DNA of 64,000 nt from an uncultured Isosphaeraceae bacterium. GTDB taxonomy: Bacteria > Planctomycetota > Planctomycetia > Isosphaerales > Isosphaeraceae. This document shows, in pieces, positions 1 to 10,674 of the stretch (the stretch's first letter is position 1; every line of letters starts with the position of its first letter). The notes under the pieces were generated by a model, which had not been told where the DNA came from, did not search any database, and worked only from the letters and a program-made list of their open reading frames with translations. Made by a program: the position numbers and the translations under genes. The stretch lies in NCBI GenBank assembly GCA_945957605.1, contig CAMFLR010000008.1:124001-188000 (forward strand), written 5' to 3'.

Positions 1-8
1 TCGCTGGT

Positions 9-1088
9 TTAAACGCCCTGTCGTCCCTGGTTGTCGTGCGGGACGACATTGTTCATCGACCGGGCGGCACCGGAATTCACCGAGTCGATGCGTCCGAAGA
101 TCATGCGTCCCGCGCTGGTTTGCAGCACGCTCGTGACCGTCAGTTTGATCGTCTCATTCAGGTGCGTTTGCCCCTGTTCGGCGACGACCATCGTGCCGTC
201 GTCGAGGTAGCCGATTCCCTGCCCTGGTTCTTCGCCGCGCTTGATGAGCTTGACCACCAGGCTTTCACCGGGCAGCACAATTGGCTTCATTGCGTTCGCG
301 AGGTCATTCAGGTTGATGACCTCAACGCCTTGCAGCCGCGCGATCTTGTTCAGATTGTAGTCGTTCGTCACGACACGTCCGCCGAGGTGGCGGGCCAGGA
401 CGACGAGCTTCTGGTCGACCTCACGCACTCCGGCGAGCTCGGGGAGGTCGGAGTCGTGGATCTTCACCTCCACGCCCGTTGATTTCTGAAGCTTGTTCAG
501 AATGTCGAGCCCCCGACGCCCGCGATTGCGGCGGAGTTTGTCGGAGCTGTCGGCGATTCCTTGAAGCTCCTGCAAAACGAAGCGCGGGACGACAATTGGC
601 TGGTCGATCACGCGAGTTTCGACCACGTCGGCGATGCGGCCGTCGATGACGACTGAAGTGTCGAGCACGAGCGGGCGTGTGCCTTTCATCTCGCGCGAGA
701 ATTCCATGTACGGAATGATGAAGCGGAAATCATCTTTTGTCTGCAAAATTGTGCTGACGCAAATATAGCAAATGATGATCATCAAAAGGCCGGTGATTGC
801 CTTTTGCGTTCCTTCAATGGTGGTGATCATCGCGAGCGAAGGCTCGATGGCGCTTTGAATCAGGCCGCTGAGAATCAGGCCGACCATGAGGCCGAGATAA
901 ACGCCTGAAATCGTCTGAATTTTCTTGCGGGGGGTGATGAGGTCGATGAAGACGACCGCAACAGCGACGACGAGCACGCCGCCGAATAGCAGTACCCAAC
1001 CGGTCGATCCCTCGGAGACGCGTGCTAGCCGCGCTCCCAGGCCAGCGACGACCAGAATGAATACGGCTCGAATGATCCAGAGCAACAT
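9..1088 (-). CDS. Membrane-anchored PIN/TRAM domain protein (YacL-like)
   Basis: Predicted integral membrane protein of 359 residues with a cytoplasmic nuclease-like domain. Four hydrophobic segments fill roughly residues 1-115. A PIN domain follows: LDTSVVIDGR supplies the first acidic residue, LQELQGIADS the conserved Glu, and VVTNDYNLNK the distal Asp. The last 75 residues (from about GESLVVKLIKRG) look like a TRAM RNA-binding domain. This architecture matches the YacL family of bacterial PIN/TRAM ATPase-like or RNase-like proteins, whose cellular role is poorly defined. The start has a TGAGG ribosome site 6 bases upstream. The gene is followed on the same strand, in transcription order, by the window edge; the HIT gene lies upstream. 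Confidence 0.85.
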   Translation of the reverse strand: MLLWIIRAVFILVVAGLGARLARVSEGSTGWVLLFGGVLVVAVAVVFIDLITPRKKIQTISGVYLGLMVGLILSGLIQSAIEPSLAMITTIEGTQKAITGLLMIIICYICVSTILQTKDDFRFIIPYMEFSREMKGTRPLVLDTSVVIDGRIADVVETRVIDQPIVVPRFVLQELQGIADSSDKLRRNRGRRGLDILNKLQKSTGVEVKIHDSDLPELAGVREVDQKLVVLARHLGGRVVTNDYNLNKIARLQGVEVINLNDLANAMKPIVLPGESLVVKLIKRGEEPGQGIGYLDDGTMVVAEQGQTHLNETIKLTVTSVLQTSAGRMIFGRIDSVNSGAARSMNNVVPHDNQGRQGV

Positions 1089-1157
1089 GGAAGCCTCACG
1101 ATCCAGGCATGACCCGCGTTCGTAACCTGGTCAAGAATCCCGGAGAAAAAATCGCAA

Positions 1158-1673
1158 TCAAGCAGGCTGGCCGCCGAAAGCCTCGGCAAGCTCGGCCGCG
1201 AGACGGTCGTAAAAATCGTATAAACTCTCGATGATCACTTTCGTTTGGCCCAGCACCGGCATGAAGTTCGTGTCGCCGTCCCAACGGGGCACGATGTGCC
1301 AGTGCAAGTGCCCGGGAAGCCCAGCTCCAGCCGACTTCCCCAGATTCAAACCGACGTTGTACCCCTGCGGCCGCATCATGACGTCGAGCACACCGACGAG
1401 ACGCGCAAGCAACTCGACCGGCTCGTTTCGCTCGACATCCGTCAGCTCGTCCAGCCGTCCCTTGTGAACGAGCGGGGCGACGAGCAAATGACCATTATTG
1501 TACGGATAGCGATTGAGAAAAACCGCTGAGTGGATTCCGCGAAAAACGAGCAGGTTCTCCCGGTCGTCGCGCGAAGCGATTCCGCGACAAATAAAGCAGC
1601 CGCCTTCCGGCTCGGCTTTTTTTGCCGATTCATGAATATACTGCGCCCGCCACGGAGCCCACAGATGATCCAT
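1158..1673 (-). CDS. HIT family protein, Ap4A phosphorylase/hydrolase-like
   Basis: A 171-residue histidine-triad nucleotide-binding protein. The triad is plain in GHLHWHIVPRW near residue 123-133, the central His being the expected nucleophile for nucleotidyl transfer. An N-terminal CFICR pair (about residues 27-30) is typical of the zinc-binding HIT subgroup that acts on diadenosine polyphosphates. The segment FLNRYPYNNGHLLVAP is the usual substrate-binding strand region. Substrate cannot be settled from sequence; Ap4A or a related dinucleotide is the family expectation. It reads in the same direction as the PIN/TRAM gene, 69 bases away, so the two may be cotranscribed. Confidence 0.88.
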   Translation of the reverse strand: MDHLWAPWRAQYIHESAKKAEPEGGCFICRGIASRDDRENLLVFRGIHSAVFLNRYPYNNGHLLVAPLVHKGRLDELTDVERNEPVELLARLVGVLDVMMRPQGYNVGLNLGKSAGAGLPGHLHWHIVPRWDGDTNFMPVLGQTKVIIESLYDFYDRLAAELAEAFGGQPA

Positions 1674-1859
1674 TCGCCTCGCTCGCGTTGCTGAACGACC
1701 CGAGTGAACGCGCCACGACTGTGGCGGCTGGCCGAGATTCGGCCGTTCAGGACGCTTCGCCGAAAGGCGTTTTCAGCGCATCCTGCCGGTAGCGTCTCAT
1801 CTTAACAAGGATGAGTGCTTGTGTCGCGAGGCTTCCGCCATTTTATGGGCAACGCATGA

Positions 1860-2621
1860 TTAGTCGAGGATTCGACGGTCCCAGACCGGGTATAACTTGG
1901 CCCAAGCTCGTCCTTCAACCCGATCAATCGGCACGAATTCCCAGGACCGCGGCAACCTGTTGGCCTCGGCCGCACCCGCCACGAGCAATTGCCCTTCCGG
2001 CACCTGGAACTCGAGCTGCTTGGGAGCAGTGCCGTGTGGAAACGGCATCAAGCTCACCCGCTTGCCATTGATTCGCAGTCCCGACGAACTCCATTCCACA
2101 TTCTGTCCAGGCTTGGCAACAACCTCGACCAACCTGCCCAGCGTCGTTCCCTTTTCCAGCGCAAGCCAGATCCAATCGCCCGACTCAGGGAGTTTTTCCT
2201 GATATTCGCAGCGATTCACTAAATACGCTTCCGACTGCCCCGGCCGAACTGCCGGCCAGGCGAGAATCGATCCTGCGAGCACGAGCGGTCCGTAGACCCC
2301 CACGCCGAGGACGAGCGAAACCATCAAACGCGGCATCCGGCGGTCGAACGCTGGGAACGACCACTGGTGAATTGCGTCGTCGACCGAGGCGACGTGGACG
2401 ACATAAGCCAGCAGCAGAAGCGCGATGCCAATCAGCGTGCCCCATGCGAAGAGCCCGACTGTAAGAGCGCTTAAGAACGTGCCGGCGAGTACGAAAGCGC
2501 GTTCAGGCTGACCCCAGATGAACTGCGGCAATCCAGGAACGAGGAACGTCAGCGCGAAGAATGACCCGACGCGCCTCGTGTTCACCGCTCCGCTCGCGCT
2601 AACAGCCGCGTTCAGGCTCAT
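1860..2621 (-). CDS. Signal peptidase I-like (S26 fold) membrane protein lacking catalytic residues
   Basis: About 253 residues. Three or four hydrophobic segments occupy residues 15-130. The C-terminal half resembles the type I signal peptidase fold: a GDWIWL box, GRLVEVVAKPGQNV, GLRINGKRV, then VEGRAWAKLYPVWDRR as the last box. The serine-containing box that should precede GDWIWL is absent, and the general-base Lys of the next box is replaced, so it is probably not a peptidase. I chose the internal ATG at 2621 because CTCCGAGGAG lies 9 bases upstream; an in-frame extension of 28 residues reaches 2705 with no such site. Role unknown. Confidence 0.7.
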   Translation of the reverse strand: MSLNAAVSASGAVNTRRVGSFFALTFLVPGLPQFIWGQPERAFVLAGTFLSALTVGLFAWGTLIGIALLLLAYVVHVASVDDAIHQWSFPAFDRRMPRLMVSLVLGVGVYGPLVLAGSILAWPAVRPGQSEAYLVNRCEYQEKLPESGDWIWLALEKGTTLGRLVEVVAKPGQNVEWSSSGLRINGKRVSLMPFPHGTAPKQLEFQVPEGQLLVAGAAEANRLPRSWEFVPIDRVEGRAWAKLYPVWDRRILD

Positions 2622-3105
2622 CGGTCCACGCTCCTCGGAGATCGAGGCACGCTCCGTCCTCAACCCCGAGGTCCCACACCCCAGGGCCATTCCGCACAAT
2701 TTCAAGACCGCAATTCAAAAACAGGGCGAGACTTGTTCCGACATTTGTCACAGCATAAACGCTCGGAGCATGCCGTGTCAAACGAAGTTCTGCCACGATC
2801 GTAGCAGAAGGCAATCTGGCTGGCAGTATGACGATATTACTTCGTTTCGGCGCGAACTTTCTTAGGTCGAGCGCCGATTTTTGGAAGGTTTTTTCGCCAC
2901 AAACCATCGAATCCAGTGAGACAAAGGCGTGTCATCACGAGCCACCTAGATTGAGCGTTTTTTGTTCAGTGTCTGCGCCTACCAATCAACAAAAGTTTTG
3001 CCGTTTGCTGTAAGTTCTTGATTTGTTACATGATAGCGTGATGTTTAAACGCAACGCTTGCCAGGGGAAGTATATTTTTGAGCAGGGATGGATCAGGAAC
3101 CGGGC

Positions 3106-3133
3106 TTGACCGATGGTCTGATGTCGTTAGGAT
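3106..3133 (+). promoter_or_regulatory. Candidate fusA promoter
   Basis: TTGACC at 3106-3111 and TAGGAT at 3128-3133 are separated by 16 bases, a reasonable sigma-70 match (5/6 and 4/6). It would start a transcript about 215 bases before the fusA ATG. Inferred from consensus only. Confidence 0.4.
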
Positions 3134-3159
3134 ATCAACTCTCCGTAAATCCGACCGTC

Positions 3160-3277
3160 ACGGGTCCTTCGTAATTTCTGAATAAAGACCCGTTAGGCTT
3201 CACGACGGCTCTCGCCCTCGGCGTCCCCCTTGAATTGGGATCAAACGCAAAGCAGCCCGCCCCGTAACGGCGGGCTG
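3160..3277 (+). promoter_or_regulatory. fusA 5' leader hairpins
   Basis: Two stems lie in the leader. The first pairs ACGGGTC (3160-3166) with GACCCGT (3187-3193). The second is a perfect 9-bp stem, CAGCCCGCC (3253-3261) with GGCGGGCTG (3269-3277), with a 7-base loop. The second is not followed by a T run, so it may be a processing or translation-control element and not a terminator. Confidence 0.45.
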
Positions 3278-3357
3278 ATCTATCCCCAGCCCGGTCGAAT
3301 ACGGTTTCCCATGGGACAAAGGGTAAAAAAATCCCTTTGAGACAAGACGACACCGCA

Positions 3358-5439
3358 ATGGAAGACCTTCGCAACGTACGCAACATCGGTATCTCCGCCC
3401 ACATCGACTCGGGGAAGACGACCCTCACGGAACGCGTCCTCTTCTACTCAGGGAAGAGCCACGTCATCAAGGAAGTGAAGGGCGAAGGCGCCAAGATGGA
3501 CCACATGGAGCTGGAGAAGGAGCGAGGTATCACCATTACCTCCGCTGCGACGACAGTTCAGTGGCTGGACAAGAAGATCAACATCATTGACACCCCCGGT
3601 CACGTCGACTTCACGGTTGAAGTCGAGCGTTCGCTCCGCGTGCTCGATGGTGCGGTCCTGGTGCTTTGCGCCGTTGCGGGTGTGCAGTCGCAGTCGATCA
3701 CCGTCGACCGTCAGATGAAGCGGTACAACGTTCCCCGTCTTGCGTTCATCAACAAGATGGACCGCACGGGTGCGAATCCGGACAACGTCATCGCCCTGCT
3801 CCGCTCGAAGCTCGGCCTCAACGCCGTCCCCTTGCAGATCCCGATCGGCCTCGAGTCGAACCTGCAGGGCGTCGTCGACCTGATCAACATGGAAGCCGTC
3901 TACTTCGACGGTGAAAAGGGCGAAACGGTCCGCACAGGTCCGATCCCCGACGATCTCGTCGACAAGGCGACCGAAGCCCGCGCTCATATGCTCGAAGCGC
4001 TGTCGATGGCGTCCGACCGGATCATGGAACTCCTGCTCGAAGAGTCGGAAGTTCCGATCGACCTGATTCACACGACGCTCCGCGACGCGACGATCGCCAG
4101 CCAGATCTGCCCGGTCTTGATGGGCTCGGCCTACAAGAACAAGGGCGTTCAGAAGTTGCTCGACGCCGTGAACGCGTATCTGCCGAGCCCGCTCGACCGC
4201 GCGATCTTCGCCAAGGACATCGACAACGGCATGGCCGAGGTGCCGCTCGCGGCCGACCCGGACTCGCCGCTCGTCGCCATGGCGTTCAAGCTCGTCGAAG
4301 AGCAGTTCGGCCAGGTGACCTACGTGCGTATCTACCAGGGTACGCTCAAGAAGGGGACGTTCTACTACAACACGCGTAAGAAGAAGAAGGAACGCATCAG
4401 CCGTATCCTCCGCGTGCACGCCGATGAAAAAGAAGATATTGATTCGGCGGGTGCGGGCGACATCGTCGCCGTGATGGGTATCGAGTGCGCCACGGGCGAT
4501 ACCTATTGCGACGAAGGGTACAACTACGCGCTCGAATCGATCTACGCCGCCGAGCCGGTTATCGACCTGGCCATCGCCCCCAACAAGCGGGCCGACCAGG
4601 ACAAGCTCTCGAAGGCGCTCAATCGCTTCATGCGTGAAGACCCGACCTTCCGCGTGCACGTCGACAAGGAAACGGCCGAGACGATCATCTCGGGCATGGG
4701 CGAGTTGCACCTCGAAATCTATGTCGAGCGCATCAAGCGGGAGTACAAGGTCGAGTGCACCGTCGGTATGCCGAAGGTCAGCTATCGCGAAGCGCCGACC
4801 AAGCAGACGGCGTACGACTACAAGCACAAGAAGCAGACGGGTGGCTCCGGTCAGTACGCGCACATCAAGGGATACCTTGAGCCGCTGGCTGAAGACGCGC
4901 CCGAGCCGTTCGTGTTCGAGAACAAGGTCACCGGCGGTCGTATTCCCAGCGAATATATCCCGTCTGTCGAAAAGGGCTTCCGCGACTCGCTCGGCAAGGG
5001 CCCGGTCGCCGGTTACGAAGTGCTCGGCGTCAAGATGGTGCTGGAAGACGGCTCCTACCACGACGTCGACTCGTCCGACATGGCGTTCCAGATCTGCGCT
5101 CGCGACTGCTTCCGTGAAGTGTTCCGCAAGGCCGACCCGGTCCTGCTCGAACCGATCATGAAGGTGGAAGTCGAGACGCCGACCGAGTTTCAGGGGCCGG
5201 TCACCGGTAAAGTTTCCTCGAAGCGTGGCGTGATTCTCGGTACCGAAGACCGTCAAGGTTTCTCGGTGATCCTCGCCGAAGTCCCCCTCTCGGAAATGTT
5301 CGGCTACTCGAACGAGTTGCGGAGCATGACGCAGGGTAAGGGCTCCTTCAGCATGGAATTCCTCAAGTACCAGAAGCTTCCCAACGCGATCCAGGAAGAA
5401 GTCGTCAAGAAGGCTCAGCTCGAAAAGGCCAACGCCTGA
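3358..5439 (+). CDS. fusA: Translation elongation factor G, spdEFG1/mitochondrial-like class
   Basis: Ribosomal translocase of 693 residues. The GTPase elements are AHIDSGKTT (residues 14-22), DTPGHVDF and NKMD. The P-loop carries Ser where canonical EF-G has Ala, and the segment [18 protein letters not shown] is closely like mitochondrial EF-G1. This is the signature of spdEFG1, the class shared by spirochaetes, planctomycetes and some deltaproteobacteria, which is dedicated to translocation while a partner EF-G2 recycles ribosomes. I took the ATG at 3358 because homologues begin near MxDLxxVRNIG; a TTG at 3337 is in frame. No rpsL, rpsG or tuf neighbours are present, so the gene stands outside the str operon. 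A strong terminator follows. Confidence 0.95.
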   Translation: MEDLRNVRNIGISAHIDSGKTTLTERVLFYSGKSHVIKEVKGEGAKMDHMELEKERGITITSAATTVQWLDKKINIIDTPGHVDFTVEVERSLRVLDGAVLVLCAVAGVQSQSITVDRQMKRYNVPRLAFINKMDRTGANPDNVIALLRSKLGLNAVPLQIPIGLESNLQGVVDLINMEAVYFDGEKGETVRTGPIPDDLVDKATEARAHMLEALSMASDRIMELLLEESEVPIDLIHTTLRDATIASQICPVLMGSAYKNKGVQKLLDAVNAYLPSPLDRAIFAKDIDNGMAEVPLAADPDSPLVAMAFKLVEEQFGQVTYVRIYQGTLKKGTFYYNTRKKKKERISRILRVHADEKEDIDSAGAGDIVAVMGIECATGDTYCDEGYNYALESIYAAEPVIDLAIAPNKRADQDKLSKALNRFMREDPTFRVHVDKETAETIISGMGELHLEIYVERIKREYKVECTVGMPKVSYREAPTKQTAYDYKHKKQTGGSGQYAHIKGYLEPLAEDAPEPFVFENKVTGGRIPSEYIPSVEKGFRDSLGKGPVAGYEVLGVKMVLEDGSYHDVDSSDMAFQICARDCFREVFRKADPVLLEPIMKVEVETPTEFQGPVTGKVSSKRGVILGTEDRQGFSVILAEVPLSEMFGYSNELRSMTQGKGSFSMEFLKYQKLPNAIQEEVVKKAQLEKANA

Positions 5440-5479
5440 TCGCCTCGACTTCCTGAACTAGTCGGTCAAGAAAATGACG

Positions 5480-5516
5480 CGGGCCGGAGCAACCAACGCT
5501 CCGGCCCGTGCATTTT
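5480..5516 (+). terminator. fusA terminator
   Basis: Perfect 11-bp stem CGGGCCGGAGC (5480-5490) with GCTCCGGCCCG (5498-5508), loop AACCAAC, then TGCATTTTC. Confidence 0.75.
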
Positions 5517-5677
5517 CGCGAGAATGAGTTGACCCAACCTCATCCATTGGTCTCAACATAAGATCAAGATAAAATAGCGAGGATTGTCGTCGACGTTGCG
5601 ATCAGGATTGTTTTAATGAATTAACGCGGAACTCGGTGTGTGACACAATTGTGCTGTCACCGTCAGGGCGAGACCTC

Positions 5678-6133
5678 ATGTCGCGACGCACTGGCACACT
5701 TTTGATCTTCGTAGCCACGCTCGTATGGAGCGTTCTGCTCCCCTATCGTACCGACCAGTTTTGGTATGACCCTATCTCGGGTTCATCACGAGTTCAGACG
5801 CAACTTTTCTTGATCCCCGTCGCTCACGAGGTGAATACGAGCGACCTCGAACGGTGGATCGAGCAGCACGAAGGCACGCACAAGCAGAGCTGGAAGCCAG
5901 TTTCAATGGTCTCGCGCTCGGGCATGGGCACGACGACCGAGAACAATCACGCTCCAGAACTGTATCGCCTACGTGACCACGTCGATAAGTTCGTCCGCAT
6001 GAGTAAGGACGACGAAATCGCCGATTTCCTTCGGACTCTTCGCACAGGCACTCGCTCTGAGATGCGGGCTGCTGTCGAAGCCGCACTCGCCAAGGCACGC
6101 ACCGCCACAAAGGAATCGGTTCGCGACCTTTGA
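5678..6133 (+). CDS. Hypothetical membrane-anchored protein
   Basis: I do not recognise this 151-residue protein. The N-terminus (MSRRTGTLLIFVATLVWSVL) is a signal anchor or signal peptide; the rest is hydrophilic and ends in a helical, Ala/Arg/Glu-rich segment. The ATG at 5678 follows GGGCGAGACCTC and puts the hydrophobic segment at the extreme N-terminus; an upstream GTG at 5636 would add 14 residues. It stands alone between fusA and the next orphan gene, 246 bases away. Confidence 0.6.
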   Translation: MSRRTGTLLIFVATLVWSVLLPYRTDQFWYDPISGSSRVQTQLFLIPVAHEVNTSDLERWIEQHEGTHKQSWKPVSMVSRSGMGTTTENNHAPELYRLRDHVDKFVRMSKDDEIADFLRTLRTGTRSEMRAAVEAALAKARTATKESVRDL

Positions 6134-6379
6134 ACCCCTGCCTGAATGCATTCGTTCGCGAGTGAACGAGCCGGATACTACTTGAATTTGGTCGCCCACG
6201 ATGGCGAGCAAACATCAATGGTTGTATGCGCTTGCTCTCTGTTGGCTTTTATCAAAACGAAGAATCTGTGAAAAATTTTGTTAGGTAAATGTCGGCCTGC
6301 GCGGGATAACTCAAGCACATTTCGCGTGAGTCTTCTACACAACATGGTCTGGTGTCTCTGTTCGAAGGGGGCCTCCTCC

Positions 6380-7273
6380 ATGGCTCATGTCGATGTTGCG
6401 CTGCCGACCGATCAGCCGCCGCCGGAGTCGCCGGCACCCGCCAAGAAAACGCCAATTTATGTGAATATCCTTGCTGGCGTTGCGATCATCGCCTTGTCGG
6501 CTTTCATCTTCTCGTACGGTCAGACTCTCTACGCCGAGTGGAAGAGTCTTCAGCGCGAGGAAGACCGGGCCAAGCATGCGGCCGTCATCGGCTACGTCGA
6601 CATCACCCCCCGACTCTCCTACGCAAAGCCGCCCAAGGAATGGTTCCGCCAGGAAACCGACGCCCACTTCCTCTGGTCGCGCTGGCACCAGGGGAAGCAT
6701 GAATGGTTCAAATTCGCTCCCGGCGATATTGACATCAAATTGATCCATGGGCCTGAGGGGCGCGACTCCATCCGCGCGATCGAGCACCCGATCGTCGAAA
6801 TGCGCGGCGGCGAACATTTCGACCGCGTTCCCGAAGACGCACGCGTCGCGGGACTCGAGTTTAAAGGTAAGCATATGGCTTACCCCGTCGTCATCCTGGA
6901 GCGCGTTCGCGCGGTGAACCAGGAAGTCGACGGCGCCCCGCTCGTCATTATCTGGCGTCCCTTTACCAATGCAGACGAGGCCGCTAACGCCTACGACGCC
7001 ACTCTCGATGGCAGACGCTTGACGTTCGGCACTAGCGGTTATTACAGCGGAACGCACACGCCGCACCGACCGTTGATGTACGACCACACGACCGAAAGCT
7101 TCTGGATGGAAAACGACGAAGGGCTCACATCGGTCGCGGGCAAGTCGAAGGGGGCAACGCTCAAACGCATGCACGTATTGCCCAACACCTCATGGGCCAC
7201 CTGGCGTGCCCAGCACCCCGGTAGCGGCCTGGTCATCGGTGCCGACCGAACCACTCCCTCCCCCGCGCTTTAG
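6380..7273 (+). CDS. Hypothetical single-pass membrane protein
   Basis: A 297-residue protein with no family I can name. A Pro-rich N-terminus (residues 8-25) leads into one membrane segment near residues 28-52 (about ILAGVAIIALSAFIFSYGQ), then a large, probably periplasmic, domain. That domain contains FLWSRWHQGKHEWFKF and a well-formed set of beta-like stretches ending in WATWRAQHPGSG. The ATG at 6380 is preceded by GAAGGGGGC; an in-frame upstream start at 6278 would add 34 residues without a ribosome site. Next downstream is ppdK, behind its own promoter and hairpin. Confidence 0.6.
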   Translation: MAHVDVALPTDQPPPESPAPAKKTPIYVNILAGVAIIALSAFIFSYGQTLYAEWKSLQREEDRAKHAAVIGYVDITPRLSYAKPPKEWFRQETDAHFLWSRWHQGKHEWFKFAPGDIDIKLIHGPEGRDSIRAIEHPIVEMRGGEHFDRVPEDARVAGLEFKGKHMAYPVVILERVRAVNQEVDGAPLVIIWRPFTNADEAANAYDATLDGRRLTFGTSGYYSGTHTPHRPLMYDHTTESFWMENDEGLTSVAGKSKGATLKRMHVLPNTSWATWRAQHPGSGLVIGADRTTPSPAL

Positions 7274-7355
7274 GCCAGACGGGCGGATCGGCTCGAACTC
7301 TCGACAAACGCGAAACTTACGTTCAACGCATCATTCCTTCGCCGCTGGTGGGTGC

Positions 7356-7384
7356 TTGACGGCGGGGGGATGAGGCGTTAGCCT
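7356..7384 (+). promoter_or_regulatory. Candidate ppdK promoter
   Basis: TTGACG at 7356-7361 and TAGCCT at 7379-7384, 17 bases apart. The -35 match is good and the -10 weak. If used, the transcript has a leader of about 110 bases that contains the terminator-like hairpin at 7417-7459. Confidence 0.35.
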
Positions 7385-7416
7385 TTTCTCTTTCTTGGAC
7401 TTACGTCAAAGTACCG

Positions 7417-7459
7417 GCACTCGCGCAATTCGGGACGCGAGTGCGGCGGGCTTTTTTCT
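7417..7459 (+). terminator. Terminator-like hairpin in front of ppdK
   Basis: GCACTCGCG (7417-7425) pairs perfectly with CGCGAGTGC (7436-7444) around a 10-base loop, followed by GGCGGGC and a six-T run. It ends about 40 bases before the ppdK ATG. It could end the upstream gene's transcript or act as an attenuator in the ppdK leader. Confidence 0.6.
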
Positions 7460-7500
7460 CCTTTTCTGGCGCGTCCGGCGTTCAGGAGATTGCACGACCG

Positions 7501-10176
<2,676 letters not shown>

Positions 10177-10220
10177 ACGATTGATGCCGGTCTGACCGGA
10201 AGTCAATAAAGGTCACAAAT

Positions 10221-10258
10221 GAGAGGCCGTTACGTAAATCACGTAGCGGTCTCTTTTT
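10221..10258 (+). terminator. ppdK terminator
   Basis: A stem of 14 pairs with two G-U pairs (AGAGGCCGTTACGT, from 10222, with ACGTAGCGGTCTCT, to 10254) is followed by a T5 run. Confidence 0.8.
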
Positions 10259-10674
10259 GCGCGCTGAGATCTTCCGAAAATCGGCTCGGAACGGCTAATT
10301 GCTTTCCGCCTCACTCTTTCAATGGGGCTTTGGGCTGGGCGTTATGCATTAACTTGCTGACGCGACGGGAGTAACTGCGACGAATTGAACCGGACGTTGC
10401 TTGTCTCGGTGTTACGCAGCATGTTAGTATGGGTAGGCTTGCTAGCGTTTTCACTTCGTCCGACCACCTTCGGCCCCCGACCGAACGGATCGTCGTTGCG
10501 CCTTAACGTATTTTTGCTTGCGGAACGGTCGATACCCCGCGAAAACCTCTCCGGACGGATTGAGGTCGAGTCCGCGCGCGACCGCCGGGAACCTATCCCC
10601 AGGCGCCGTTGTTCGTTGTTTCCCTTCGCCCAGACATGACATGATCCGTCGGCGATCATTTCGGAGCGCTCCCG
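10259..10674. other. Intergenic region before the pilus block
   Basis: About 415 bases with no credible gene; a reading frame at 10385-10639 has no ribosome site and a low-complexity composition. A weak promoter match, TTGTCT (10401) and TAGTAT (10425) 18 bases apart, could start the pilB transcript. Confidence 0.45.

Larger units (their letters stand above)
2622..3357. other. Long intergenic region and fusA leader
   Basis: 736 bases between divergent genes. Short reading frames here (for example 2599-2907 on the minus strand) show no family resemblance or ribosome site. The right half holds a candidate sigma-70 promoter and two hairpins described separately. Nothing else is recognisable in 2700-3100, which is AT-richer than the flanking genes. 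Confidence 0.6.

Noticed and set aside
2599..2907. 102-residue minus-strand frame upstream of the signal peptidase-like gene
   Set aside because: Overlaps that gene's real start in another frame and has no supporting ribosome site.
3448..5256. 602-residue open frame antisense to fusA
   Set aside because: Arg/Val/Asp/His-rich shadow caused by strong codon bias in fusA; no ribosome site and no family features.
10385..10639. 84-residue frame upstream of pilB
   Set aside because: No ribosome site, Arg/Ser-rich composition, and it lies in the likely promoter region.
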